Below, one piece after another: positions 1 through 8,307 of a stretch of 64,000 nt of DNA. Each line of letters opens with the position of its first letter. The first letter of the stretch is position 1. The stretch comes from Bacteroidota bacterium (GTDB lineage Bacteria > Bacteroidota > Bacteroidia > Chitinophagales > Chitinophagaceae). A program made the position numbers and the translations under genes. The notes under the pieces are model-generated. The model was not told where the DNA came from. It did no database searches and was given only the letters and a program-made list of their open reading frames with translations. The stretch spans positions 1 through 64,000 of the forward strand of contig JAEYWX010000023.1 in assembly GCA_023428755.1 (NCBI GenBank), written 5' to 3'.

Positions 1-53
1 CTTTTAATTTGTTCTATGTCTGCCTGTAACCTTATGCAAGTGTCGTTTGCCAT
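1..53 (-). CDS. Probable ArsR/SmtB-family metalloregulator, N-terminus only (runs off left edge)
   Basis: An ATG on the minus strand at 53 opens a frame that runs off the window edge and gives 17 residues, MANDTCIRLQADIEQIK. This resembles, from memory, the N-terminus of Bacteroidota ArsR/SmtB metal-sensing repressors, which start with a similar Asn-Asp-Thr-Cys-Ile-Arg segment before the winged helix. The Cys in TCIR could be a metal ligand in that family. A promoter and an operator-like inverted repeat lie directly upstream, which fits a self-regulated repressor. Only the first 17 codons are visible, so the family call is tentative. Confidence 0.45.
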   Translation of the reverse strand, partial: MANDTCIRLQADIEQIK

Positions 54-74
54 TGTCAAATTTGTTTGTCGGGT

Positions 75-116
75 CAAATGTAGCAAAGATTACTTATTTA
101 AGCAAATACTTAAATA
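75..116 (-). promoter_or_regulatory. Promoter with overlapping operator for the ArsR-like gene
   Basis: Read on the minus strand there is a -33 box TTTG (106-103), a 20-nt spacer and a -7 box TACATTTG (82-75), an exact match to the Bacteroidota consensus TTTG-N19-21-TAnnTTTG. The -33 box lies in the 6-nt spacer of a perfect inverted repeat, TATTTAAG (95-102) and CTTAAATA (109-116). A repressor on this site would block sigma-factor access. The expected transcript start is about 15 nt before the ATG at 53. Confidence 0.6.
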
Positions 117-411
117 CAAAGACATCAGCAACGTTACAAGATGGTTTTGAAGTGTCGCAAAAAATGTCCGATTGAGTTAACGGGAAGTGTCCTACAGGGT
201 TGCAGCTAACGACCATGCATTGGCGAAGGCACGGCATTTATTCTATGCTGCCTGGCACCAAAGCTGATCGTTTATAAATAGCTGATTGAATATTACTAAT
301 TTTCAGTAAAACGACTGTCGCCAAGACCACTGCTGATCAGTGAAATTATCGCCGAAGCGTTTTGCGTCCGCCGTGCTTTTGCCAATGCAATTGTTGTGCG
401 TTCGCCTTTTG
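117..411. other. Non-coding stretch between divergent-edge and orphan genes
   Basis: No convincing reading frame, RNA gene or terminator was seen in this stretch of about 295 bases. Its composition changes along its length, from AT-rich next to the regulator to more mixed sequence near the membrane protein. This suggests a join between accessory pieces. Confidence 0.4.
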
Positions 412-1005
412 TCATGGAAGCAACCAAGTTTTCCATTTAGGTCTGTTGTCCAAATACTCATGATAATGTTGTCTGAAGTCGTAAAAATCTTTTGCCATTG
501 GAAGTAAATGCTTCACCGCATAGTCCGAATATTCATGTTCGCTATAAAACGTGTCCATTGATTTATTCTTAAGGTCATAAACTATGTAGTCAAAGTTTGG
601 ACTATTTGAAAACTCATGCGAAATTTCTGCACAAAGGAAATGGTCAACGATTTTATAATTTCCAATTATCAATTCATCTTGATTTGGTTGCGTTTTGTTT
701 GGGTCTGGATAAAAGTATGTCCAAGCAAAATCTTCACTTTGAACTATCTGACCGTAACCGACCGGAATTCTTGAATTGTCTCCAAGTCCAGTGTCTTGCC
801 AGTATGAAAATGATATTGCAAAAAGTAAAATTGAACTCACAAAATGTGTAAGCAGCCAAAACCTAAATTTCAATACTCGCCTGGTCCATTGAATTTTAGT
901 CGTCTTTGATAAAACATATACAATCAGAAAGAATGTCGTTGCATAAATAACTGAAAGAACAAGAATCTTTACAACTATCAAGAGCAATTCAAGCATTGCC
1001 ATCAT
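412..1005 (-). CDS. Hypothetical membrane protein with two N-terminal transmembrane segments
   Basis: This 197-residue protein is not assigned to a family. The N-terminal third holds two hydrophobic segments (about residues 5-32 and 48-67) separated by a basic stretch containing TRRVLKFRFW, predicting two membrane passes. The rest (about 70-197) is soluble and rich in Tyr, Asp and Phe, with no recognised catalytic motif. It starts MMAM, so the exact start among the first Met codons is uncertain. It stands alone with non-coding sequence on both sides and looks like an accessory single-gene insertion. No function is proposed. Confidence 0.6.
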   Translation of the reverse strand: MMAMLELLLIVVKILVLSVIYATTFFLIVYVLSKTTKIQWTRRVLKFRFWLLTHFVSSILLFAISFSYWQDTGLGDNSRIPVGYGQIVQSEDFAWTYFYPDPNKTQPNQDELIIGNYKIVDHFLCAEISHEFSNSPNFDYIVYDLKNKSMDTFYSEHEYSDYAVKHLLPMAKDFYDFRQHYHEYLDNRPKWKTWLLP

Positions 1006-1185
1006 GTCAACTTAGTTTGATTTTCATTTTTGGCGTTGTCATTTTTTGTTGTCACGCAAGGTGACGCACAACACAAATATATATGATATAAGAAGTTATG
1101 CTACTAAAAAAATAGGTATTGAAAACCAATATGTTCGTGTTCAACTTTTTGTATTGTTGTTAGCACAATCCAATCTGCCACCAAT

Positions 1186-1458
1186 TCATTTCACCACTTC
1201 AAACCCATCAAATTCCATCAGCTCTCTATCTTCTACTGTAACAGATGTAACCTTGCTCTTAGGGGAACCCATCCAGCACCATTCAATAAAATCGGCTAAC
1301 TGATCGTCGGAACCAGTGGCAACAATCACCACATCACCATCAGCCGTATTGCGTACTGTGCCGGTGAGTTGGAGTTGCAGAGCTTTGTCAACCGTGTACT
1401 TGCGGAACCAAACACCCTGTACCTTTCCTCTAACAGTTATGGCTACTGTTTTTTGCAT
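1186..1458 (-). CDS. acyP: Acylphosphatase
   Basis: This 90-residue protein has the full length of the small cytosolic acylphosphatases that hydrolyse acyl phosphates such as carbamoyl phosphate or 1,3-bisphosphoglycerate. The phosphate-binding signature GKVQGVWFRK lies at residues 11-20 with the catalytic Arg at 19. The second signature GTVRNTADGDV contains the catalytic Asn at 37. Its ATG shares one base with the stop codon of the upstream Rrf2 gene (TAATG junction), so the two are probably translationally coupled. Both catalytic residues are present. Confidence 0.93.
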   Translation of the reverse strand: MQKTVAITVRGKVQGVWFRKYTVDKALQLQLTGTVRNTADGDVVIVATGSDDQLADFIEWCWMGSPKSKVTSVTVEDRELMEFDGFEVVK

Positions 1459-1862
1459 TACACAATATCGGCAACGGTTTTCTTTTCCAGGATTTTCAGG
1501 TTGGCATCACGTACTGTGATCATCATGTCGTGCAGGCCGCAATGTTTTTCATCGCAGTTTTTACAACGTTCATAAAAGTGTAAGCTTACGCAGGAGAGGG
1601 GGGCAATGGGTCCATCGAGCAAACGGATCACCCGTGCCAGTGTGATCTGCGATGGTTTCATCTTAAAATAATAACCACCGCCTTTTCCTTTTTTACTTTC
1701 AAGAATACCATCTTTCCGCATCAGCAATAAAATATTCTCCAAAAACTTGAGCGGTATTTTTTTCTTCTTCGCAATATCAGCGATCAACAGGGGCTCATTG
1801 TTTTTTTGCTGCGCCATATAGCTCAGTGCCTGGAATGCGTATTGCGTTTTTTTTGAAAGCAT
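1458..1862 (-). CDS. Rrf2-family transcriptional regulator
   Basis: The 134-residue protein starts MLSKKTQYAFQALSYMA, the typical opening of Rrf2 winged-helix regulators, with the helix-turn-helix at about residues 25-60 followed by a glycine-rich wing (KGKGGGYYF). Four cysteines (91, 100, 103, 108) lie in the C-terminal effector region, the place where IscR and NsrR bind an iron-sulfur cluster, so redox or Fe-S sensing is plausible. The target is unknown; acyP is directly coupled downstream. The suf operon at the right end of the window is a conceivable target, but nothing in the sequence links them. Confidence 0.9.
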   Translation of the reverse strand: MLSKKTQYAFQALSYMAQQKNNEPLLIADIAKKKKIPLKFLENILLLMRKDGILESKKGKGGGYYFKMKPSQITLARVIRLLDGPIAPLSCVSLHFYERCKNCDEKHCGLHDMMITVRDANLKILEKKTVADIV

Positions 1863-1901
1863 TGTTTGATCGTTCGTTTAAAAAGTAAGTGGAAGCGGGT
1901 A

Positions 1902-1931
1902 TTTGCCCCGTGCGCAAAGTTGCTATTTTTA
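1902..1931 (+). promoter_or_regulatory. Likely promoter of the first beta-barrel gene
   Basis: TTTG at 1902-1905, an 18-nt spacer and TATTTTTA at 1924-1931 match the Bacteroidota -33/-7 pattern with one deviation (final G to A). The box lies 17 bases upstream of the ATG at 1949, in the divergent gap with the Rrf2 gene. Confidence 0.4.
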
Positions 1932-1948
1932 TTTTTAAAATTCACTAT

Positions 1949-2455
1949 ATGCCAAAATCCACATTTTTGCTGGCCATGTTGTTACTGGCCATTTCGTACC
2001 AAACTGCAACTGCACAAAAAACAGATCTTTTCCTGGGCGGCAACCTCATTGTTGGTTTCCCCAGCGGCGATTTTAAAAATGGCTACAAACGTGCCACAGG
2101 TATTGAAGGTTCCATGGGGCTGGGCAGTTCCAAATTTTTTGTATTGGGTACCTTGGGTTATATGTCGTACAAAGAAAAAGAAGGGAACCAGTTTGGAAAA
2201 ATTACAGTGATCCCGTTGAAAGGCGGTATCCGTGTGTACCCCACCAATATTTTGTTTTTAACAGGCAATGCCGGTGTTGGTTTTTTGAAAGATGAAACCA
2301 TGAACTCACGGGAAACACGATTTGTGTACGATGCCGGTATTGGTTTACACCTCATCATCGGACAGCTAAGTGTACACTACGATGCATGGAAGCGGCAAAA
2401 CACACCGGGTTATACCGGTTCGGTATTACTCAAATTCGGATTGGCGTTGAAATAA
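1949..2455 (+). CDS. Outer-membrane beta-barrel family protein (tandem copy 1)
   Basis: This 168-residue exported protein has a signal peptide of about 23 residues ending ATAQ. The mature part alternates hydrophobic and polar residues with many Gly and aromatic residues, as in small eight-stranded outer-membrane barrels. It is clearly paralogous to the next gene: both share FGGN/LGGN near the mature N-terminus, GKIT.VPLK, GNAGVGFLKDET/GNAGLGLIRDET and an end in VLLK.G.A. An upstream in-frame start at 1889 was rejected because the ATG at 1949 directly precedes the signal peptide. The ligand or role is unknown. Confidence 0.8.
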   Translation: MPKSTFLLAMLLLAISYQTATAQKTDLFLGGNLIVGFPSGDFKNGYKRATGIEGSMGLGSSKFFVLGTLGYMSYKEKEGNQFGKITVIPLKGGIRVYPTNILFLTGNAGVGFLKDETMNSRETRFVYDAGIGLHLIIGQLSVHYDAWKRQNTPGYTGSVLLKFGLALK

Positions 2456-2473
2456 CCCAATCGTTTCAGTTGT

Positions 2474-2522
2474 AAAAGCTGCAAGAGCTTGTTAAAGAAT
2501 TGACAAGCCTTGCAGCTTTTTT
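2474..2522 (+). terminator. Intrinsic terminator after beta-barrel copy 1
   Basis: A 17-bp stem (2474-2491 with 2504-2520, one bulged A) is followed by a T run at 2517-2522. It lies 20 bases after the stop codon and separates the two paralogous genes into independent transcripts. Confidence 0.85.
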
Positions 2523-2565
2523 GTTTTGGTACAATATTGGCAAATCAGCAGTGTAAAATCACGTT

Positions 2566-3075
2566 ATGAAACAGAAAGTATTATTATCACTGTTTGTTAC
2601 CTGTATTGGATTTCTACCCGCAACATTTGCACAAAAAGCGAATACGATTTTTGGTGGCAATGTGATCATTGGTGCACCACTCGGCGATCTGCGAAATGAT
2701 TACCGCAGTGTAGTGGGTATTGAAGGACTGGCCGGCTTCGGTGTCGGGCAAAATGTATATCTCACCGGTACCATCGGTTTTCAATCGTATGCACCGGAAT
2801 CGTTTAACCCGTATGGAAAAATAACTTTGGTGCCGTTAAAAGCAGGAGTGCGTTTTTATCCCATCAACAACTTCTTTCTTACAGGAAATGCTGGGTTGGG
2901 TTTAATACGTGATGAAACCATTGATGCAAGGGAAAGCCGCTTTGCGTATGATATTGGTGCAGGACTAAGCTTTTCTATTTTTAACGCCAGTGTGCATTAC
3001 GATGGATGGCAAAAGAAAAATACCAATGGTGGTTCAAACTCTGTATTGCTGAAGCTGGGGATTGCGATCCGTTAA
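2566..3075 (+). CDS. Outer-membrane beta-barrel family protein (tandem copy 2)
   Basis: This 169-residue protein has a signal peptide of about 22 residues ending ATFAQ. The mature sequence aligns along its whole length with the preceding gene, including VPLKAGVRFYP, FFLTGNAGLGL and VHYDGWQ. The two are therefore a tandem duplication, each with its own transcription unit because a strong terminator lies between them. The barrel prediction rests on the alternating pattern and Gly/aromatic content; no function can be named. Its stop codon overlaps by 4 bases the end of the convergent response-regulator gene. Confidence 0.8.
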   Translation: MKQKVLLSLFVTCIGFLPATFAQKANTIFGGNVIIGAPLGDLRNDYRSVVGIEGLAGFGVGQNVYLTGTIGFQSYAPESFNPYGKITLVPLKAGVRFYPINNFFLTGNAGLGLIRDETIDARESRFAYDIGAGLSFSIFNASVHYDGWQKKNTNGGSNSVLLKLGIAIR

Positions 3076-3713
3076 ATGAGCTTGTGCTCGTATGCATATT
3101 TTATAAGACCGATCACGGAGTTGGTCTTTGTTTTGCGGAAGATGTTTTTCCTGTGTGTTTCAACGGTACGTTCGCTCAGGAATAATTCTTCCGCAATTTT
3201 TTTATTGCTGTATTCTTTTTCAATGAGGCGTACAATTTCCACTTCCCGGTTGGTGAGTTTGCTGTCGTCGTTTACCTGTTTGCGTTCGCTGGCTTTGAGC
3301 ATTTCCTGCAACACCTCTTCGCTGAAATAAATACCACCGGCTGCAATTTTATTGAGGGCTGAAATAAATTCTGTTTGACCAATGTTTTTCAACAGATATC
3401 CGCTGATATCACTTTCTTCGATCATTTGATTCACCAAACTTCCTTCTCCATTCATGGAAAGTGCAATGATCTTTATGGAAGGAAAATCTTTTTTCACCAT
3501 GCGTGCCAGTTCAACCCCTGTCATTACCGGCATCATTACGTCGGTGAGCATAATATCAATATGATGTTGCTGCAACAGTGATGGTACCGCTTCGGGATGA
3601 TTGGATTCAATCACGATCTCGTATTGATGATGCCCTTTTAGCAACGAACGCAGGCCATCAATTACAATTTGATGGTCATCAACAATGGCTAATTTATATT
3701 TTGTGGCAGACAT
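3072..3713 (-). CDS. NarL/FixJ-type response regulator
   Basis: This 213-residue protein has an N-terminal receiver domain with acidic pocket D12-D13, phosphoacceptor D58 in LTDVMMP and conserved Lys in YLLKN. The C-terminal LuxR-type helix-turn-helix (about 148-205) contains LTNREVEIVRLI and SERTVETHRKNI. It is the last gene of the minus-strand run, 47 bases after the second of two sensor kinases whose HisKA_3-type domains are the usual partners of this regulator class. It very probably receives phosphate from one or both. Target genes are unknown. It converges on and slightly overlaps the beta-barrel gene at 2566. Confidence 0.95.
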   Translation of the reverse strand: MSATKYKLAIVDDHQIVIDGLRSLLKGHHQYEIVIESNHPEAVPSLLQQHHIDIMLTDVMMPVMTGVELARMVKKDFPSIKIIALSMNGEGSLVNQMIEESDISGYLLKNIGQTEFISALNKIAAGGIYFSEEVLQEMLKASERKQVNDDSKLTNREVEIVRLIEKEYSNKKIAEELFLSERTVETHRKNIFRKTKTNSVIGLIKYAYEHKLI

Positions 3714-3760
3714 AATAAACAGAGGTTGACCGAAGATATTAAAAAATACAGTTCAACCCG

Positions 3761-5707
3761 TTAGTTCTTACCCGCAGGTAAATGAATCGCTACTAACGTT
3801 CCTTTGCCCGGTGCTGTATCAAAATCAATACTGCCATGTAAATATTCAATTCTTGCTTTCATGTTTTTCAAACCCATACCTGCATCTTCGGGCAATTGAT
3901 TTTTATCAAAGCCTTTTCCATTGTCTTCAATGGTAACACTTACACCATCGGTATCTTTTATGAGCGAAATATCGAGTTGGGTGGCACCCGAATGTTTGAT
4001 CACATTGTTCACACACTCCTGCATTACACGGTACAATACAATTTCACTGTTCTCTTCAATGCGTTCCTTCAATCCTTCGGTATGCAGATTTACTTTGATG
4101 ATGCGTTGATCGATCTTATCGAGGAATTCGGCCACAGCTTTTGCCAATCCTGATTTGAGCAACATGTTAGGCATCATCTGGTGCGATACGGTGCGAACTT
4201 CTTTCACACTTTCATCAACCAGGCTGATGATGCGCTCAAATGCCAGTTTGTGTTCAGGGTTTTGAAACTGCATATCCTGTTCAAAAGCCGATAAATTCAT
4301 TTTGGCGGCACTCATCATTTGCCCAACACCATCGTGCAGGTCTTTAGCAATGCGTTGCCGTTCTTTTTCTTCGGCTTCCATTACGGCTGCAGCAGCGAGT
4401 TGCTGTTGTTCAAATACAGCTTTCTGCATGGCTGCCTGCTGTTGGAGTTTTTTACGACGGTAATACGAGAAGATCAATAAGCCGAGTAATACACTCACAA
4501 TCAAAATGCCGGAGATCCAGTAATTTTTTACAGCAATCACATGTTGTTGCCGTTCAATTTCTTTTTCTTTTTCGAGTGTCTGGTATTTTGTTTCCAGTTC
4601 GGCAAACTTATTACCGAGGTTGTCGGTAAACAGTGAATCTTTTGTGCTGGCGTAGGATTTATACATTTCCAATGCATCCTCATTTCTATTCAATGCTTCA
4701 TAGGATCTTGACAGTGTCAGATAAGTTTGGTTGATTTCCGGTAAACAGTTAGCAGCCGGGCGGCCAATGCTGAGTGCTGTTTGTAATACTGCAATGGACG
4801 AATCGTACAGTTGTTGTTCCTGTAACAACAAGCCCAGATTGTTCATGCAACTCACCTGGCCTTTTGTATCGTTGAGATCTTTGCGGAGTTGCAATGATTC
4901 ATTGATGGCGTTGAGCGCCTGTTTGTAAAGTTTCCGGTTGATGTAAAGCGAACCGATATTGTTCAAGCCATTGGCGAGGTATTCTTTATCGCCCAGTTCA
5001 CGACTGATGCTGATGGCTTTTTCATAAAATTCAATTGCTTTTGCATCGTTGCCTTTGATCTTGTAAATGTTAGCAATGTTTACAAACGAACCGGCAAGAC
5101 CGTAGTTGTCTTTTAATTTTTCTTTGATCTCGATGGATTGCAACTGGTATTTAATGGCTTCATCGTAACGGCCCAGGTTTTGATTGAGGATGCCGATGTT
5201 ATTCAATGAATACGAAATGCCCACATCATTTTTGTATTGTGAAAAAAGTGCAAGTGCTTCGAGTTGATTTTCCAACGCTTTATCGAATGCTCCTTTTTTC
5301 TGATACACAATGCCGATCTTGTTGTACAGTTTTGCAATGCCCAATCCATCATTCAACTGTTTTCTGATTTTATTCGATTCCTGGTAGTAGGCAATAGCAC
5401 TGTCGTACTTTTCCTGATCGTATAACAGAATACCCAGATCATTATACGCTTGTGCAATACCGGATGGGTAGTTTGATTTTTTTGCCTGTGCAATGGCTTT
5501 GTAACCGTATGCCATTGCTTTATCACGATCTACCAGCCGGTATTCCCAGGTAAGATCATTGTAAATTTTTACCAGTTGACTGTCTTTTGTAACAGTCGTC
5601 ATTTTTTCAAGACTGTCAATCACTGATTTGTTTTTCTGCGCCTGTAATTGTGTGAACGGGAGCAGTAAAAGAAGTAATCCCACAAAACGGTTTCTGTTCA
5701 TATTCAT
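3761..5707 (-). CDS. TPR-containing sensor histidine kinase (NarX/DesK class), kinase A
   Basis: This 648-residue protein has a signal peptide (about 1-24), periplasmic TPR repeats (about 85-350), a coiled coil, one transmembrane helix (about 396-415) and a cytoplasmic kinase. The dimerisation/phosphoacceptor segment contains AKDLHDGVGQMM with H458. The ATPase domain shows the N box QECVNNVIKH (563-572), G1 EDNGKGF (594-600) and G2 GMGLKNM. All catalytic motifs look intact. It is 9 bases downstream of a paralogous kinase and upstream of the NarL-type regulator, so the three form a two-kinase, one-regulator module. TPR repeats suggest sensing through a periplasmic protein partner. Confidence 0.94.
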   Translation of the reverse strand: MNMNRNRFVGLLLLLLPFTQLQAQKNKSVIDSLEKMTTVTKDSQLVKIYNDLTWEYRLVDRDKAMAYGYKAIAQAKKSNYPSGIAQAYNDLGILLYDQEKYDSAIAYYQESNKIRKQLNDGLGIAKLYNKIGIVYQKKGAFDKALENQLEALALFSQYKNDVGISYSLNNIGILNQNLGRYDEAIKYQLQSIEIKEKLKDNYGLAGSFVNIANIYKIKGNDAKAIEFYEKAISISRELGDKEYLANGLNNIGSLYINRKLYKQALNAINESLQLRKDLNDTKGQVSCMNNLGLLLQEQQLYDSSIAVLQTALSIGRPAANCLPEINQTYLTLSRSYEALNRNEDALEMYKSYASTKDSLFTDNLGNKFAELETKYQTLEKEKEIERQQHVIAVKNYWISGILIVSVLLGLLIFSYYRRKKLQQQAAMQKAVFEQQQLAAAAVMEAEEKERQRIAKDLHDGVGQMMSAAKMNLSAFEQDMQFQNPEHKLAFERIISLVDESVKEVRTVSHQMMPNMLLKSGLAKAVAEFLDKIDQRIIKVNLHTEGLKERIEENSEIVLYRVMQECVNNVIKHSGATQLDISLIKDTDGVSVTIEDNGKGFDKNQLPEDAGMGLKNMKARIEYLHGSIDFDTAPGKGTLVAIHLPAGKN

Positions 5708-5716
5708 GTTGACGGT

Positions 5717-7540
5717 TTATAGCGCAACCGGGTGTGGTACATGGATGGCTACCAATGTTCCTTTGCCGGGTGCTGAATCAAAATCTACAGTTCCTTTTAA
5801 GAATTGGATACGGCTGCGGATATTGCTCAAGCCAATTCCTTCGTTTGGTTGCAACGGATCGTACGCAAATCCTTTTCCATTGTCTTCAATGGTAACACTG
5901 ATCCCTTCTTCATCGTTGATCAGTGAAATATCCAACTCACTTGCATCTGCATGTTTAATAGTATTGTTCACGCATTCCTGGATAATGCGGTACAGAATGG
6001 TTTCGGTATTGGAATCAAACCGATCGGTAAAACCTTCGCTGTAAAAATTCAACTTCAATGCATCGCTGCTTACTTTGGATGAAAGTTCAGCAACTGCATC
6101 GGGTAATCCCTTACTTACCAATGCAGCCGGCATCATGCTGTGCGATACGGCTCTTACTTCTTTACAGCTTTCATCTACGAGTTGAATAATATTCTGCAGC
6201 GATTTGTTTTGCTCATCATCCGGAATGGTTGCTGTGTTGTAGTACGATGAAAGATTCATGCGTGCTGCACTCATCATTTGTCCCACACTATCGTGCAGAT
6301 CTTTGGCAATACGGGTTCGTTCTTTTTCTTCTGCCTCAATTACAGATTTGGCAGCCAGTTCCTGTTGCAGCATAATTTCATTTTGCAGCTTTAGTTGTTG
6401 TTTCCAGCGGTAGCGGTTGTAAAAGAGATAAGCAATTACTGCTGCCAATACCACAAATCCAAGGATAATAAAAATAAGGTTGTTTCTTTTTTTAATGGTG
6501 AGTTGCTGTAACTGTATCTGCTGTTCTTTCTTGTTGGTTTCGTAGAGCGTACTTAATTCTTCGATCTGCCGGGTTTTTTGTGCATTGAACAATGAATCTT
6601 TCAACTGTGTATGCCAGGTATAATAATCAAGTGCCCGTTTGTAATCGCCGGTAACATTGGCAATACGGCTTAGCTCCGCATAGTTGTTGGAGATGAGTTC
6701 TTTGTATTGCATCCGCTCTGCTACTTTATTACTTTCTTCCAGGTAATAAACCGCCCGTTCATATTTACTCCATGAACTGTACATTACACCGAGGTCGGCA
6801 TAACTGAGTGTGATGGCAAATGTATCTTTCAATTTTTGCCTTATTGCCAGGGCACGCAGGTTATAATCTTCGGCCAGTTCAAATTTGCTTTGCAATGCAT
6901 ATACACCTGCTAAAAAATTATAACACCATCCTTTGCCGGCTTCATCTTTTAACTGCTCTGCAATTTGTAACGATGCTTTGTAACGCCGGATGGCTTCTTC
7001 GTGGTTGCCCTGGTATTCGTACACCACACCGCTTTCGTTGAGGATCATTTGTACACCGCTCGAATCGTTCAACGCTCTGAATGCGGCTAATGCTTTTTCA
7101 TAATTTTCTGCGGCCCGTTTCAGATCCCTTGTTTTGCGGTAGAGTTTGGCAATGTCGTTGTACACGTAAGCCAATGCTTTTTGATCGCCATTGCGTTCAT
7201 AAATTCCTGCTGCGATGTAATAGTTGGCTGCCGCTTTTTCATAATCGCCTTTAAAATAATTCGACACACCTACGTATCGGCTTAATTCGGCAAAGGCCAA
7301 TGAATCGTTTAGTTTGGCAGCGAGTTGCAATCCTTCTTCGCCAATGCGGAGTGTTTCATTAAAACTGATAAGACTTAGTTTGCCGGTGAGCAACACAAAC
7401 GCTTTCAGTTTTGTTTCGTCTTTAACTGCTGATTGCACAGTGGCACGCAGGCTGTCGATGGTAGTGTCCTGTGCCGTTGCATACAGGGTACTACAGAAGA
7501 GCAGGAGGGTAATAAATGCAGATCTTGGTTTCAGCCACAT
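5717..7540 (-). CDS. TPR-containing sensor histidine kinase (NarX/DesK class), kinase B
   Basis: This 607-residue paralogue of the adjacent kinase has a signal peptide (about 1-24), periplasmic TPR repeats (about 80-310), a transmembrane helix (about 354-374), a phosphoacceptor segment AKDLHDSVGQMM with H416, N box QECVNNTIKH, G1 EDNGKGF and G2 GIGLSNI. The cytoplasmic half is much more alike between the two kinases than the TPR half, which suggests they feed one regulator from different inputs. It lies 5 bases after dapB and 9 bases before kinase A, so it belongs to the same operon. Confidence 0.94.
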   Translation of the reverse strand: MWLKPRSAFITLLLFCSTLYATAQDTTIDSLRATVQSAVKDETKLKAFVLLTGKLSLISFNETLRIGEEGLQLAAKLNDSLAFAELSRYVGVSNYFKGDYEKAAANYYIAAGIYERNGDQKALAYVYNDIAKLYRKTRDLKRAAENYEKALAAFRALNDSSGVQMILNESGVVYEYQGNHEEAIRRYKASLQIAEQLKDEAGKGWCYNFLAGVYALQSKFELAEDYNLRALAIRQKLKDTFAITLSYADLGVMYSSWSKYERAVYYLEESNKVAERMQYKELISNNYAELSRIANVTGDYKRALDYYTWHTQLKDSLFNAQKTRQIEELSTLYETNKKEQQIQLQQLTIKKRNNLIFIILGFVVLAAVIAYLFYNRYRWKQQLKLQNEIMLQQELAAKSVIEAEEKERTRIAKDLHDSVGQMMSAARMNLSSYYNTATIPDDEQNKSLQNIIQLVDESCKEVRAVSHSMMPAALVSKGLPDAVAELSSKVSSDALKLNFYSEGFTDRFDSNTETILYRIIQECVNNTIKHADASELDISLINDEEGISVTIEDNGKGFAYDPLQPNEGIGLSNIRSRIQFLKGTVDFDSAPGKGTLVAIHVPHPVAL

Positions 7541-7545
7541 GGTGC

Positions 7546-8262
7546 TTACAAGTTAAGCACTTCTTTCATTCCGAAGAAACCGGTTTTGTCTTTTAAAAAT
7601 TCAGCAGCCAGTACAGCGCCTAATGCAAAGCCGGTACGGTTATGTGCGGTGTGAATAATTTCAATATCATCTACCGCCGAACTGTATTTTACAAAGTGCG
7701 TACCCGGAGCCGGATCAATGCGTTCGCTGATGATGGAAAGTTCGCTTGCATTGCTGCTTTCTTCATTCACCCATTTTTCTTTGCGTGGTACAGCATCCAG
7801 CACCTGTTCGGCCAATGAAATGGCAGTGCCGCTGGGCGCATCTTTTTTAGCGGTATGATGAATTTCTTTTAGTGAAATATCGTAACTGTCCTGCCCGGCC
7901 ATGAGTTGTGCCAGGCGTTTGTTTACTTCAAAGAAAATATTTACACCAACGCTGAAGTTGCTGGCAACGATCAATCCGGTGCGTGCAGCTTCGGCAATGG
8001 CTTTTGCTTCATCGAGTTTCTCCAGCCAGCCGGTTGAACCACATACTACGGGCACACTTTGCTGCAAACAAAACGTTAAATTTTTAAATGCTGTGTGTGG
8101 ACTTGTAAATTCAATGGCCACATCGGCCTTGCGGATATTTTCTGGAGTAAGATCGTGCAGGTTGTCTGCATCAATAATCAACACGGCTTCGTGTCCACGT
8201 TGTTTTGCAATTTCATGAATGGCTTTTCCCATTTTTCCATAGCCGATCAATGCAATGTTCAT
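7546..8262 (-). CDS. dapB: 4-hydroxy-tetrahydrodipicolinate reductase
   Basis: This 238-residue cytosolic enzyme reduces 4-hydroxy-tetrahydrodipicolinate with NAD(P)H in the lysine/diaminopimelate pathway, feeding peptidoglycan synthesis. The Rossmann nucleotide loop GYGKMG is at 7-12. The family signature EIHHTAKKDAPSGTA (133-147) carries the catalytic His (H135) and Lys (K139). Length is near the lower end of the family. It sits between the DUF5683 gene and two sensor kinases in a tight minus-strand operon headed by parB. Confidence 0.95.
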   Translation of the reverse strand: MNIALIGYGKMGKAIHEIAKQRGHEAVLIIDADNLHDLTPENIRKADVAIEFTSPHTAFKNLTFCLQQSVPVVCGSTGWLEKLDEAKAIAEAARTGLIVASNFSVGVNIFFEVNKRLAQLMAGQDSYDISLKEIHHTAKKDAPSGTAISLAEQVLDAVPRKEKWVNEESSNASELSIISERIDPAPGTHFVKYSSAVDDIEIIHTAHNRTGFALGAVLAAEFLKDKTGFFGMKEVLNL

Positions 8263-8307
8263 TCCGTTGATTTAGTTGTTGGTTTATGTATCTGGCAGCA
8301 AGTTAAA

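Noticed and set aside
597..851. 84-codon frame opposite the orphan membrane protein
   Set aside because: Fully inside the antisense of a better frame; no start context.
195..1160. Integron-type attC sites flanking the orphan gene
   Set aside because: GTTAGC-containing flanks exist on both sides but do not match the attC core site pattern and are in opposite orientation.
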